Source of the DNA: Myxococcales bacterium | Lineage (GTDB): Bacteria; Myxococcota; Polyangia; Nannocystales; Nannocystaceae | Assembly (NCBI GenBank): GCA_016793465.1 | Contig: JAEUJW010000020.1 | Coordinates: forward strand, 62,001-126,000 | Direction: 5' to 3' | Length of the DNA: 64,000 nt | Shown: one piece after another, positions 25,385 through 34,866 of the stretch | How the letters are laid out: each line of letters opens with the position of its first letter | How positions within the stretch are numbered: the stretch's first letter is position 1 | Position numbers and translations under genes: made by a program | The notes under the pieces: model-generated | The model's input: only the letters and a program-made list of their open reading frames with translations | What the model was told of the DNA's origin: nothing | Database searches by the model: none

Positions 25385-26743
25385 ATGGACTGGACGTCCC
25401 TGGGACACGCGTGCTGGCTGTGCGAGGCCGAGGGCCTGCGGATCCTGTTCGACCCGGTGATCGGCCCGGAGCACCACGGCGGGGTGTTCCAGGTGGCGCC
25501 GCGACGACGGCTGGTCGCCGACCGACTGCGCCCCGATTTGATCATCGTGTCGCACCGCCACCCGGATCACTTCGACGTGCCGAGCCTGCGCGAGCTGCTG
25601 GCGCTCGACCCCGAGGCCGTGGTGGTCACGCCGGACCGGCTGGTCGCGTGGGCGGCGGAGCGGCTCGGAGCCCGCACGGTGAGGCTGGTGCCCGCGGGGC
25701 ACAAGATCTCGCTCGACGGCGTGACGCTGATAACCACGCCCTCGCTGTCCCCCGACGAGTGGGGCGCGGCGGTCGGCACCCGCGAGGGCGCGGCGTGGAA
25801 CCAGATCGACACCGTGCTCGCCGACGCGGCCGCGGTCCGCGAGGTGGTCGACCGCTGCACGCGCGAGCTCGGAGTCGACAGGCTGGCGCTCGCGCTGGTC
25901 CGCTGGCAACCCATGCTCGAGGTGGCGGTCCAGCTCGGCGAGCGCACGGCGTTTAATTATAGAGAGTACGCGGAGCTGCTGTACGGGGCGGCGGCGACGA
26001 ACGCCCGCACGGTCGTGCCGTCGTCCGCGGGCGAGTCCTACACCCGCCGCTTCTCCGCGATGAATCGTCAGGTGTTCCCGGCCTCCGAGGAGCGCTTCCT
26101 CCGCGATTTTTTTAATTTTGTCAGTACCGATAAAAATTCGGCGGATCGGCGGGGGGTGCGGGTCGGGGTCGGCGAGCGCTTGCGGGTGCGTGGGGGCGTC
26201 GCGGAGCCGGTCGCGGGGGACCCGGGGCTGTTCGTGGCGGACGCGGGCGCTGAGTGTTCTTATGACAAGACTTTTGCGCCGCTCGAGCCGGGAGCGGTGG
26301 TCGATCCGGGGGTCGACGGCGCGGACGAGGAGGCGATGCGGGCGGCGGTCGAGGCGTGGGTGCGCGGGGCGCTGGCCGACGGAGTGGCGCGGGCGGCCGA
26401 GGGGGCGGCGCTGCGGTTCGTGCTCGCGCTGCGGTTCACGGCGACCAGCGATGTCTATACGCTGGTCACCGATGGCGGCGGGGCGCGGGTGTCGCGGCGG
26501 TTCGAGCACGACTGGGACTTTTATAATGTGGCGGCGGGGTCGCTGGTGTGGGAGGTGCTGCAGGGGCGCAAGCACTGGGGCGACGTGCTGCTGGCGGGGG
26601 CGCTGCGCGGGTGCTCGCGGGCCTACTCGCTGGCGAGCGGGCGGCTCGAGCGGCTGCGGCTGGGCGAGCTGTTCGTGTATTACGGCCTCGGCTACGACGA
26701 GTCGGTCGAGCGGGCGGTGCGGCGGGCGGTCGAGGTGGGGTGA
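25385..26743 (+). CDS. Metallo-beta-lactamase-fold protein of the radical SAM cluster
   Basis: A 452-aa protein. It opens MDWTSLGHACWLCEAEGLRI, then LFDPVIG and the metal motif SHRHPDHFD (HxHxDH), as in UlaG-like and Neu5Ac-hydroxylase-like MBL proteins. The second half (VFPASEERFLRDFFNF ... FTATSDVYTLVTDGGGARVS ... WDFYNVAAGSLVWEVLQGR) resembles a SCP-2/Rieske-less C-terminal domain seen in some long MBL oxidoreductases. Codon use is slightly less GC-rich in places (AATTATAGAG, TTTTTTAATTTT). It is divergent from the radical SAM operon and probably belongs to the same system. Confidence 0.75.
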   Translation: MDWTSLGHACWLCEAEGLRILFDPVIGPEHHGGVFQVAPRRRLVADRLRPDLIIVSHRHPDHFDVPSLRELLALDPEAVVVTPDRLVAWAAERLGARTVRLVPAGHKISLDGVTLITTPSLSPDEWGAAVGTREGAAWNQIDTVLADAAAVREVVDRCTRELGVDRLALALVRWQPMLEVAVQLGERTAFNYREYAELLYGAAATNARTVVPSSAGESYTRRFSAMNRQVFPASEERFLRDFFNFVSTDKNSADRRGVRVGVGERLRVRGGVAEPVAGDPGLFVADAGAECSYDKTFAPLEPGAVVDPGVDGADEEAMRAAVEAWVRGALADGVARAAEGAALRFVLALRFTATSDVYTLVTDGGGARVSRRFEHDWDFYNVAAGSLVWEVLQGRKHWGDVLLAGALRGCSRAYSLASGRLERLRLGELFVYYGLGYDESVERAVRRAVEVG

Positions 26744-26769
26744 GCGCCGAGCGGCCGAGGAGCGCTTCG

Positions 26770-26796
26770 AAATTTTAATTAATTTAATTAATTAAA
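26770..26796. promoter_or_regulatory. AT-only tract upstream of the DoxX-like gene
   Basis: About 25 bp of almost pure A/T built from TTAATTAA repeats, extremely rare in this genome. It sits between a stop codon and the next start, so it may act as an UP-element, a DNA-bending site or a terminator tail. It also contains self-complementary TTAATTAA steps. Confidence 0.5.
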
Positions 26797-26834
26797 CGGC
26801 GATGAGTTTGCGGCGGGTCGGCGGTCCATTCGCC

Positions 26835-27287
26835 ATGACCACCCCCTCCGCATCGTTCCTCGATCTCGACGACAACCTCTCCGCGCCGGCGGCTTCGCAG
26901 CGGCAGGCGCCGGGGCGCCGGGCCGTGCTGGCGGGGCGCCTCCTCGGCGGGTTCGCGGCGCTGTTCCTGGCGTTCGACGCGGCGATGAAGCTGGCGCGGG
27001 TGCCGATGGCGGTCGAGGGGACCACGCAGCTCGGGTATCCGGCGGAGGTGGTGCTGCCGATCGGGGTGATCCAGCTGGTGTGTTTGATAATTTATGTGGT
27101 GCCCCGCACGGCGCCGCTGGGGGCGATCTTGTGGACGGGTTACCTCGGCGGGGCGATCGCCACGCACGTGCGGGTCGGCAACCCGCTGGCCTCGCACACG
27201 CTGTTCCCCATCTACGTCGCGGCCCTGCTGTGGGGCGGGCTGTGGCTGCGCGACCGCCGGGTGCGCGGGCTGCTGGCGGCGCGGTGA
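26835..27287 (+). CDS. DoxX-like membrane protein
   Basis: A 150-aa protein with four hydrophobic segments: RLLGGFAALFLAFDAAMKLA, VVLPIGVIQLVCLIIYVVP, AILWTGYLGGAIATHVRVG and LFPIYVAALLWGGLWLRD. The pattern LGYP before the second segment and GGAIATHVR in the third are typical of DoxX-family proteins, which sit in the inner membrane and are linked to redox or thiol stress. An upstream ATG at 26802 would add 11 residues. Confidence 0.8.
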   Translation: MTTPSASFLDLDDNLSAPAASQRQAPGRRAVLAGRLLGGFAALFLAFDAAMKLARVPMAVEGTTQLGYPAEVVLPIGVIQLVCLIIYVVPRTAPLGAILWTGYLGGAIATHVRVGNPLASHTLFPIYVAALLWGGLWLRDRRVRGLLAAR

Positions 27288-27325
27288 GGGCGCCCGTGCG
27301 CGCGCGGCTGGTGTAGCCTCGAGCG

Positions 27326-28303
27326 ATGACGCGGATCGCGGGGCTGCTCGGGGTGCTGCTCGTCGGGTGTACGTCGCACGAGCGGGCGGCGCCGGAGGCC
27401 CCGCCGCCGTCGCCGCGGGCGACGCTGGCGCGCGACATGGGCGTCGAGCTGCCGCCGAACGGGGGGGTCGACCCGCTGGTCGCCGAGCCGTCGGTGTGGA
27501 TCGGGCCGTCCGAGGTGGCGTTGATGCGGGCGGACGGCACGGTGGTGCGCGGGCTGGCGACGCTCAAGAACGGCGAGGTCGACGGCAAGCCCGACCACAT
27601 CATGTTCGACGAGCTGTACGACGCGGTCATGCCCGACGTGCCCGAGCCGGAGCGCAACGGGCCGAGCGACGCCAACCTGTTCGTCGACCGGCGCGTGTCG
27701 GCGGGCGCGCTGGTGGTGGCGATGTACACGCTCGGGCGGGCCGGAGTGACGCGCTTTCACCTGGTCGGCGGCACGCCGGACGCGCCGCGGGCGCTGCTGA
27801 TCGAGATGCCGTACGTCGGCGAACGACAGCCGGACCGGCCGGTGTCCGAGCTGCGCAGCGACCTGGCGCTGACGTGGGAGGCGGACGGCATGCGCGCGTG
27901 GGCGCTGCCGCGGTCGGCGTCGCGGCGTCCGTTCGCCGACGGGCGCGATGAGCCGCCGCCGGTCGACGGCGACGATCCGTCGCCGCCGCCGGATCCGCCG
28001 CACCTGGTCGACCGGGTGCCGCTGTCGCTCGCGAAGGACCACGACGACCCGCTGGATCCTGCGAGCACGAGCCGGCTCTCGGCGGCGCTCTGCGAGTTTA
28101 ATAAGCGCGAGCCGTTCGGGGTGCTGCTCGAGCCGTCGTGGACGGCGACCTACGGCGATCTGCTGAGCCTCGCGGTCGCGGCGATCCCCCCGGCGGACTG
28201 CCGCGGGCCCAAGCGGCTGTTCATGTACGAGACGCGGCGCCGTACGGGCCCGGCGCTGACGCTCGACGAGCTGCCGGCGCGCCTGCTGCCGGCGCGCGGC
28301 TGA
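27326..28303 (+). CDS. Lipoprotein, unknown
   Basis: A 325-aa protein with signal peptide and lipobox (VLLVGC). The mature part contains an acidic Pro-rich linker (DGDDPSPPPDPPHL) and ends with a domain carrying CEFNKREPFGVLLEPSWTAT and AIPPADCRGPK. The late region resembles the end of ExbD/TolR-like periplasmic proteins but the likeness is weak. It is probably exported and anchored; role unknown. Confidence 0.65.
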   Translation: MTRIAGLLGVLLVGCTSHERAAPEAPPPSPRATLARDMGVELPPNGGVDPLVAEPSVWIGPSEVALMRADGTVVRGLATLKNGEVDGKPDHIMFDELYDAVMPDVPEPERNGPSDANLFVDRRVSAGALVVAMYTLGRAGVTRFHLVGGTPDAPRALLIEMPYVGERQPDRPVSELRSDLALTWEADGMRAWALPRSASRRPFADGRDEPPPVDGDDPSPPPDPPHLVDRVPLSLAKDHDDPLDPASTSRLSAALCEFNKREPFGVLLEPSWTATYGDLLSLAVAAIPPADCRGPKRLFMYETRRRTGPALTLDELPARLLPARG

Positions 28304-28395
28304 GGCGCGCGCCGTCACGAGCGCGCCGCGCACTGCGTGGTGGCGGGCGGCCCGGCCGATCGCTCGGACGGGCCGCGGCGGGTGAGGGCCGCGGG

Positions 28396-29283
28396 TCACT
28401 TGGCGGCGGGGCCGCGGCGGCCGTGGCTGGCCTTGAAGGCCTTCAGCTCGTCGCGGGTGAGCGCGCCGTCCCTGTCGCTGTCGATGGCGGCGAACTTGTC
28501 GGCGAGCTTGCTGCCCTGGACCTCGGCGGCGCTGAGGCGGCCGTTGTTGTCGGCGTCGCGCTTCTGGAACAGCTTGCCGCGCTCGCCCTTGCCGTGGCCG
28601 CCGCGCATCGCGGTCAGCTCGGCGCGCCCCAGGGCGCCGTCCTTGTCGGTGTCGAGCTCGGCGAACTTGTCGGCGAGCTTGCTGCCCTGGACCTCGGCGG
28701 CGCTGAGGCTGCCGTTGTCGTCGGCGTCGCGCCTCTCGAGCACGCGGGCGGCGCGGGCGGCCGGGTCCTTGGGGCCGTGGCCGCGGCCCTTGATCGCCGC
28801 GAGTTTGTCGCCGGCGAGCGAGCCGTCGTGGTTGCGGTCGAGGGCGGCGAAGCGGCCGGCCATGCGCGAGCCCTCGAGCTCGGCGAGGGACAGCGCGCCG
28901 TTGTTGTCGGCGTCGCGCCGCTGCAGCAGGTTGCCGGCGAGCATGCCGCCGCGCTTGCCGTGCTTGCCGCGCTTGCCGGCGCGCGGGCCGTGCTGCTTCA
29001 TGGCGCGCAGCTCGTCGCGGGTCAGCTTGCCGTCGGCGTCGCGGTCGAGGCTGGCGAACTTGTCGGCGAGGCGGGAGCCCCGGGCCTCGGCGAGGGAGAT
29101 GGCGCCGTCCTTGTCGGCGTCGAGCTTGGCCAGCTTGCCGCCGCGCTTGCCCTGCCCGGCGACGGCCGGGGCCGCGGCGGCGTCGGCCGCGAGCTCGGCG
29201 TCGGCCTCGACCTCGGCGTCGGGAGCGTCGCAGGCGCCGAGCAGGAGGGCGATGGGGAGCAGGATCTTGGTGATGGCGTTCAT
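28396..29283 (-). CDS. EF-hand calcium-binding lipoprotein with eight motifs
   Basis: A 295-aa protein with a signal peptide and lipobox (LLLGAC), then an acidic Ala-rich linker. It contains eight EF-hand loops in pairs, for example DADKDGAISLAE, DRDADGKLTRDE, DADNNGALSLAE, DTDKDGALGRAE and DSDRDGALTRDE. One loop (DRNHDGSLAGDK) has Lys in place of the last Glu and is likely weak. Repeated GSKLADKFA helices separate them. It is expected to bind calcium in the periplasm or on the surface. Confidence 0.88.
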   Translation of the reverse strand: MNAITKILLPIALLLGACDAPDAEVEADAELAADAAAAPAVAGQGKRGGKLAKLDADKDGAISLAEARGSRLADKFASLDRDADGKLTRDELRAMKQHGPRAGKRGKHGKRGGMLAGNLLQRRDADNNGALSLAELEGSRMAGRFAALDRNHDGSLAGDKLAAIKGRGHGPKDPAARAARVLERRDADDNGSLSAAEVQGSKLADKFAELDTDKDGALGRAELTAMRGGHGKGERGKLFQKRDADNNGRLSAAEVQGSKLADKFAAIDSDRDGALTRDELKAFKASHGRRGPAAK

Positions 29284-29499
29284 GGCTTTGTTCCTCGGGC
29301 AGGTGGTTGGTTCGGGTTCTCGTCGGGCGGTTCGTCGCCCGCTCACGTCTCGAACATGCGACCGACCCGGATCCGGCGCTCGCCGGTTTACTGCGGGCTT
29401 ACGGCCGGCTTTGCGCCCGCGTACGCCGCTGACGGGCGGTTTACACGCGGCCAACAAAGCGGGGCGAGGCGTACGCGAGGTACGGACGGTTTACGCGGC
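29284..29499. other. Non-coding region with TTTAC-type boxes
   Basis: No gene. It holds the upstream region of the EF-hand gene. Several similar short words (GGTTTACTGCGG, GGCTTACGGCC, GGTTTACACGCG, GGTTTACGCGG) recur at irregular spacing and could be binding sites or decayed repeats. Confidence 0.35.
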
Positions 29500-29720
29500 G
29501 ATCGGCGCGTGACGCCGCGGCGCAGGCGTGCGGTGGTCGGGCGCGTGACGCCGCGATGCAGGCGTGCGGTGGTCGGGCGCGTGACGCCGCGGCGGATACG
29601 ATCGGTGATCGGCGCGTGACGCCGCGGTGCGGAGGTGCGGTGGTCAGACGCGTGACGCCGCGGTGCAGACGTGCGGCGGTCGGGCGCGTGACGCAGACGT
29701 GCGGCGGTCGGGCGCGTGGT
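29500..29720 (+). repeat. 36-bp tandem repeat array
   Basis: Copies of a unit starting GCGCGTGACGCCGCG begin at 29505, 29541, 29577, 29612, 29648 and 29684, with a shortened last copy at 29712. Spacing is 35-36 bp. The units are contiguous and differ by point changes, with no unique spacers, so it is not CRISPR. It lies between the EF-hand and DUF2243 genes, downstream of the latter. Confidence 0.85.
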
Positions 29721-29729
29721 GGCGGCCGA

Positions 29730-30398
29730 TCACCGCCGGCGTCGATGGCGGCGCACGGCGATGCACAGGGCGCCGGCGAGGATCAGGGCCACGCCCGAGA
29801 CGATCAGGCCGCCGTCCCACAGCAGCTGGGCGCTGCTCGGTTGGGCGTGCGAGAGGCGCAGCATGCGGTAGTCGATGGCGCCCTCGAAGACGTTGTAGGT
29901 GCCCCAGCCGAGCATCAGCGCGCCGACGAACGGGGCCGTGCGCAGCGAGCCGCCGGCGCGGCGGGCGAGGCCCCACAGCAGGCCGAGGCCGACCAGGGTG
30001 CCGAGCCAGGTGCAGGCGTGCAGCAGGCCGTCCCACAGCGGGTCGGTCTTCACGCCGACGAGCGCCCCGGGGGCGCCTCCGGCGTGGAACTGGACGACCT
30101 GATGGAAGGCGCTCGAGTCGATGCTGCCGCCGATGCCGAGCCCGAGCAGCAGGCCGGCGGCGATCAGCCTCCACTCGTGGACCGCGCCGGCGAGCGACGC
30201 GCGGCGGACCTGCGGCAGCGCCCGGCGCCCGAGGGGGAGACGGGCGGGGGTGGTGCGCAGGCTCGGGGTCGGCTCCGGGTCGTGGAAGACGGGCTCGACG
30301 GGGGCGACGGGCTCGACGGGCCGCGGCGCCGCGGACGGCTCGCGCGGCGGGGGCTCGCGGACAGCGAAGTGATAGATCTGGGTGTTTCCGTCGCGCAC
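29730..30398 (-). CDS. DUF2243 membrane protein
   Basis: A 222-aa protein from GTG. After a Pro-rich cytoplasmic N-terminus it has four membrane segments. The family signature is visible: GIGGSIDSSAFHQVVQFH, DPLWDGLLHACTWLGTLVGL and LMLGWGTYNVFEGAIDYRML. The conserved His and Asp/Glu inside membrane segments suggest metal or proton binding; the function of the family is unknown. It is divergent from the GlsB/YeaQ gene. Confidence 0.8.
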   Translation of the reverse strand: MRDGNTQIYHFAVREPPPREPSAAPRPVEPVAPVEPVFHDPEPTPSLRTTPARLPLGRRALPQVRRASLAGAVHEWRLIAAGLLLGLGIGGSIDSSAFHQVVQFHAGGAPGALVGVKTDPLWDGLLHACTWLGTLVGLGLLWGLARRAGGSLRTAPFVGALMLGWGTYNVFEGAIDYRMLRLSHAQPSSAQLLWDGGLIVSGVALILAGALCIAVRRHRRRR

Positions 30399-30618
30399 GG
30401 CAGCTTCAGACGCTTTCGTACTGCACGCCGAGGGTTGTGGCAGGGCGCGGCCGCGGCAATTCGTGCATGCGCAGCGGACAGTCGGTGTTATGCACGCGGA
30501 GTTGGGCTTACGCCGGGGTTCCGTCAACTATTCGCGGGGCTCCGCAGGGGTTGCAGGCCGGAGACGCGCCGATCGGGTGGATGCTGCGGTCCGTCAACCG
30601 AGGGAGAGCGTCGAACCA

Positions 30619-30888
30619 ATGCTGTCGTTTCTTTGGACCATCATCGTGGGCTTCATCGCCGGTGTGCTCGCCAAGTTCTTCATGCCGGGGCGAGACCCGG
30701 GCGGCGTCGTCGTGACGATCCTGCTCGGCATCGCCGGCTCGTTCGCGGCGGCCCTCCTCGGGCGTGCGCTCGGCTGGTACACCGAGGTCGGCGACGGGCC
30801 GGGCATCATCGCGTCGATCCTCGGGGCCATGCTGCTGCTCGGCGGGTATCGGGCGGCGCTCGGTGCACGCGCCGCTCGCAGACCGTGA
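30619..30888 (+). CDS. GlsB/YeaQ/YmgE-family membrane protein
   Basis: An 89-aa protein with three hydrophobic segments: LWTIIVGFIAGVLAKFFMPG, VVTILLGIAGSFAAALLG and IIASILGAMLLLGGYRAAL. GFIAGVLAKFFMPGRDPGG is the family signature of these small stress-associated (transglycosylase-associated) proteins. A good AGGGAGAG site precedes the ATG. It is divergent from the DUF2243 gene across a 220-bp gap. Confidence 0.88.
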   Translation: MLSFLWTIIVGFIAGVLAKFFMPGRDPGGVVVTILLGIAGSFAAALLGRALGWYTEVGDGPGIIASILGAMLLLGGYRAALGARAARRP

Positions 30889-31057
30889 CGAGCGTGACGC
30901 CTGCGAGCGCCCGTATGCGGCGCTCGCGGCGGCGGGCGGAAGGGCCCGGCGCCTCGACCTCCGGTGGTCGTTCAGAGCGGGTGAACGCTCGCGGCGAGGC
31001 TGCGCCGCGTCGGCGGGCCGAGATCTTCGGCCGAAGCGCGTCGCGACCGCCTCGCGG

Positions 31058-32143
31058 CTAGAAGCGTGCGGACAGCACGAGGCCGCCGAGGCCGCGGCCG
31101 CCCCACGGCGCGAGGGCGACGCGGCGCAGGCGGTTGGTGGCGCTGAGGCCGACGAGGGTGGCGCCGGCGATCACGAGCACGCCGGCGACGGCCCCGGAGG
31201 CGGCGGCGACGAGGTTGGCTCGTCGTCCGCGGGCGCGGGTGTCGGCGAGCGCGTCGGTGAGGTCGAGGCCGTCGATGCCGTCCTGCTCGAGCATGTCGAC
31301 CATGTCGGCGCCCTGGCGCTCGAGGGCGGCGCCGCGGGCGATGCCGAAGGCCATGACGCCGAGGCCGGCCGCGCCGGCGCCGAGCAGGACGGAGCCGGAG
31401 ATCAGCGCGGCGCGGCTCTGACGGGTCGGGGGCAGGCGACCGACGGGGCGCAGGTCGATCGTGACGTCACCGATGGAGCCGCGGGCGAGGTCGACCTCGC
31501 GGCGCTCGGCGACGTGGTCGACGCGGCGGACCTCGACGAGGTGGCGGCCGACGGTCACGCGGTGCTCGACCGGGGTGGTGCCGATCTTCTCGCCGTCGAC
31601 GTAGACCTCGGCGCGGGCCGGGCGGGTGACGACGCGCAGGGTCGGCTGCTCCTGCAACGAGCGGGCGAGCTGATCCCTGGCCGCGGCCTCCTCGCGGGCG
31701 GCCCGCCACAGCGCGCCGACGCGGGCGCCGAGCGACTCGGTGAGGCGGGCGGCGTCGTCTAGGCCGCAGATCGTACAGCCGTCGTCGACCTCGCGCGACT
31801 CGCCGGTGGCGACGTCGATCAGGGCGATGCGCACGCTGTAGTCGCGGTCGGCGGCCTCGACGGTGGCGACCGCGACGTAGGCCGCGCCGGCCTGCTTGCC
31901 GGCCTCGACGTGGCAGGCGGCGTCTTCACAGGCGGTGGGCCCGGCGGCGACTGTCGGCAGCCTGGCGCGCTCCACCCCGGCCCGCAGGGCGGCGGCGAGG
32001 CTGGCCGCGGAGGCCTCGTCGACGCCGCCGCGCAGGCTCGGCGGGGCGACGAGCACGGCGCCGTCGGCGGCCGGGGCGACCGCGGCGGCGGGCAGCGGGG
32101 CGACGGCGACAGCGAGTGCGAGGGCAGAGACCGCGAGCCGCAC
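31058..32143 (-). CDS. PEGA-domain protein, exported
   Basis: A 361-aa protein with a signal peptide ([18 protein letters not shown]). The first domain resembles a TolB-N/periplasmic alpha-beta fold ([32 protein letters not shown]). A PEGA domain follows: [39 protein letters not shown]. Two transmembrane segments ([19 protein letters not shown] and [18 protein letters not shown]) end it. This architecture is common in myxobacterial envelope proteins linked to kinases; no reaction is known. Confidence 0.8.
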   Translation of the reverse strand: MRLAVSALALAVAVAPLPAAAVAPAADGAVLVAPPSLRGGVDEASAASLAAALRAGVERARLPTVAAGPTACEDAACHVEAGKQAGAAYVAVATVEAADRDYSVRIALIDVATGESREVDDGCTICGLDDAARLTESLGARVGALWRAAREEAAARDQLARSLQEQPTLRVVTRPARAEVYVDGEKIGTTPVEHRVTVGRHLVEVRRVDHVAERREVDLARGSIGDVTIDLRPVGRLPPTRQSRAALISGSVLLGAGAAGLGVMAFGIARGAALERQGADMVDMLEQDGIDGLDLTDALADTRARGRRANLVAAASGAVAGVLVIAGATLVGLSATNRLRRVALAPWGGRGLGGLVLSARF

Positions 32144-32271
32144 GCGGCGAGGGTATCACGCGGCCGCGAGGCGACGCTTGTGTTCACGCACGGGTACTTG
32201 CGCGCATTCGAGTGTCCGTGACCGGGATGTCACGCGGACCGCCGGAGGTCCGGCGCCGCGGCGCGAGTATC

Positions 32272-34629
32272 ATGGCGGCGATCATGCTGGGATCGAGGTG
32301 GACGCCGGCCGCGCTGCTGGCGGGTCTGGTGTGCGGCGCCTGCTTCAAGGGTCAGTTCATGCTCGGGCAGGCCTGCCGCAGCGACGCCGAGTGCGTGTCG
32401 CTCGACTGCATCGACGGGTACTGCGGGGGGCCGCCGGCGGACGCGGGCACGACGGGCGAGCCGACCACGGACGCGCCGCCGACGAGCACGGGCGGCGGCT
32501 CGACCTGCGGCGACGGGGTGGTCGCGGCCGACGAGCCGTGCGACGGCGCGGTCGCGGACCCGGCCACCCGCTGCGTGGCCTGCGAGGTCGTGAGCTGCCC
32601 GCCCGGCTATCACCTGGTGCCCGAGGCGTTCTGCGGCGAGGGCGCAGTCCCGGCCGACGAGTGCCTGGCGATCTGCATCCCCGACGGCTGCGGCGACGGC
32701 ATCCTCCAGACCTACGAGGACTGCGACGACGGCGACCTCGACAACGGCGACGGCTGCCTGCAGACCTGCAAGCGGGCCGCCTGCGGCGACGGCTTCGTGC
32801 AGGCGGGCGTCGAGCTGTGCGACGACGGCAACACCGACAACGGCGACGACTGCGACCAGCGCTGCACGGTGCCGACCTGCGGCGACGGCGACGTCGACGA
32901 CGGCGAGAAGTGCGACGACGGCAACCTGGTCGACACCGACGCCTGTCGCAACGTGTGCGTGGCGGCGGCCTGCGGCGACGGGGTGGTCCAGACCGGCGTC
33001 GAGGAGTGCGACGACGGCGGCGAGGGCGACGACGCGTGCGACGCCGCCTGCAAGGCGGCGGCCTGCGGCGACGGGGTGCTGCAGACCGGAGAGGCGTGCG
33101 ACGACGGCAACCTGAAGGACGACGACGCCTGCGTCGGCGCCTGCGTGCCGGCCGAGTGCGGCGACGGGCTGGTCCAGACCGGCGTCGAGCTGTGCGACGA
33201 GGGCGCGGACAACGGCGAGGGCGTGTGCGACGCCGACTGCGTGCTCGTCAGCTGCGGCGACGGCGTGGTCCAGGCCGGCGAGGAGTGCGACGACGGCGAC
33301 GCCGACAACGGCGACGCCTGCCTCGACACCTGCTACGCGGCGTTCTGCGGCGACGGCTTCGCGCAGGCGGGCGTCGAGGCCTGCGACTTCGGGATCTTCA
33401 ACGCGGCGATCGGCTGCGTCGAGGGCTGCTCGCAGCTGACGCCGATCGTCGGGCTCGCGGCCGGGCCGTTCACCACCTGCGCGCGGATCGAGGGCGGCGG
33501 GCTGCGCTGCTGGGGCCGCAACTCGGAGTGCCAGCTCGGGCTCGGCGTCGACACGCCGGTCGGCGACGACGAGCCGCCGGCGGCGGTGCCGGCGATCTCC
33601 CTGCCGGGTCCGGTCAGCCAGGTGGTGCTGGGCCGCGACCACACGTGCGTGCTGCTCGCCGACCAGAGCGTGCGCTGCTGGGGCGGCGGGGGGCTGCTCG
33701 GCTACGCCGACGGCCAGGCGCGCGGGTGCTCGCCCGACTCGGTGCCGTCGACGCTGCCGCCGGTCGAGATCTGGGAGGACGGCGCGGCGACGGTGGCGCT
33801 CGCGGCCGGCGACACGCACACGTGCGCGCTCAGCGACGCGGGCGAGGTGCGCTGCTGGGGGCTGTCGTTCGCCGGCGACCTCGGGCTGCCGGGGGTCTAC
33901 CTCGTCGGGCTGGCGGAGCGCCCGGTCGACGTGGCGCCGGTCGACATCGGCGGGACCGCGGTGGCGCTGCGCGCGAGCAACCACACCACCTGCGTGATCC
34001 TCGACGACGGGCGCCTGCGCTGCTGGGGCGGCAACTACTGGGGCAGCCTCGGCTACGGGCACTACGACGCGATCGGCGACGACGAGGCGCCGGCCGCCGC
34101 GGGCGACGTGCCGCTCGGCGACGCCGTGCTCGACGTGGCGATCGGCTCGGCCCACACCTGCGCGCGCCTCGGCGGCGGCGAGCTGTTCTGCTGGGGCTCG
34201 AACCTCGCGGGCGAGCTCGGGCTCGGCGACAGCAACCCGTTCGGCTGGGCCGACCCGCAGGCGGTCGCGCCGGGCGGCGAGCTGGCGGAGCTGCAGCTCG
34301 GCGCCTCGCTGACGTGCGCGCGCATGACGACCGGCGAGGTGCGCTGCTGGGGCTCGGGCGCCGAGGGGCAGCTGGCCGATGGGACAGGCGCGGACTTCGG
34401 CCTCAAGATGCCGGCGTCGCAGGCCCCGGACCTGCCGTTCCTGTCGATGTTCCCCGCGGTCATGCTGGCGGCCGGCAACGGGCACGCGTGCGCTCGCCTG
34501 CAGTACGGCGACCTGTACTGCTGGGGCGCCAACGGCGACGGCCAGCTCGGCTACGCCCAGACCGCGAACCTCGGCGACGACGCCGACGAGGTCCCGCTGT
34601 ACCGCCCGGTGGCCGTGTTCACGCCGTGA
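32272..34629 (+). CDS. Surface lipoprotein with disulfide repeats and RCC1 repeats
   Basis: A 785-aa protein. The lipobox is VCGAC after a short signal peptide; an ATG at 32284 is an alternative start. Nine myxobacterial disulfide repeats follow (for example [16 protein letters not shown] and [16 protein letters not shown]). From residue about 400 there are about seven RCC1-type blades with the core RCWG ([34 protein letters not shown]), expected to close a beta-propeller. Each blade also carries a Cys pair ([16 protein letters not shown]). It is likely displayed on the outer surface as a binding protein. Confidence 0.9.
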   Translation: MAAIMLGSRWTPAALLAGLVCGACFKGQFMLGQACRSDAECVSLDCIDGYCGGPPADAGTTGEPTTDAPPTSTGGGSTCGDGVVAADEPCDGAVADPATRCVACEVVSCPPGYHLVPEAFCGEGAVPADECLAICIPDGCGDGILQTYEDCDDGDLDNGDGCLQTCKRAACGDGFVQAGVELCDDGNTDNGDDCDQRCTVPTCGDGDVDDGEKCDDGNLVDTDACRNVCVAAACGDGVVQTGVEECDDGGEGDDACDAACKAAACGDGVLQTGEACDDGNLKDDDACVGACVPAECGDGLVQTGVELCDEGADNGEGVCDADCVLVSCGDGVVQAGEECDDGDADNGDACLDTCYAAFCGDGFAQAGVEACDFGIFNAAIGCVEGCSQLTPIVGLAAGPFTTCARIEGGGLRCWGRNSECQLGLGVDTPVGDDEPPAAVPAISLPGPVSQVVLGRDHTCVLLADQSVRCWGGGGLLGYADGQARGCSPDSVPSTLPPVEIWEDGAATVALAAGDTHTCALSDAGEVRCWGLSFAGDLGLPGVYLVGLAERPVDVAPVDIGGTAVALRASNHTTCVILDDGRLRCWGGNYWGSLGYGHYDAIGDDEAPAAAGDVPLGDAVLDVAIGSAHTCARLGGGELFCWGSNLAGELGLGDSNPFGWADPQAVAPGGELAELQLGASLTCARMTTGEVRCWGSGAEGQLADGTGADFGLKMPASQAPDLPFLSMFPAVMLAAGNGHACARLQYGDLYCWGANGDGQLGYAQTANLGDDADEVPLYRPVAVFTP

Positions 34630-34830
34630 CGGCGGATCACAGCGGGCGTGGCGGCCGCCCATGAGGCAGGCCTCGCGGACGACGTCGGGGACGCCGCGAG
34701 GCGCCGCGCGATGCTGCCGCGTGTACTTGCACCGCGACGTCTTCGACGTGCAGGCGCGGGGCGATGCGGCTCGCACGCGTGGCCACGTGTCCGCGCCGAA
34801 CGTTCGTCGGCGGGCGCACGGAACGACGGT

Positions 34831-34858
34831 TTGACTGGCGATGCGGCTGTGTTAACTT
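34831..34858 (+). promoter_or_regulatory. Candidate sigma-70-like promoter of the LysM operon
   Basis: TTGACT (34831-34836) and TAACTT (34853-34858) are separated by 16 bp, and the GTG start is 8 bp further on. The predicted mRNA would be nearly leaderless. Confidence 0.45.
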
Positions 34859-34866
34859 GCCCGGCC

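Noticed and set aside
29500..29720. Regular 36-bp periodicity suggested a CRISPR array.
   Set aside because: Units are contiguous with no unique spacers and drift gradually; there are no cas genes nearby.
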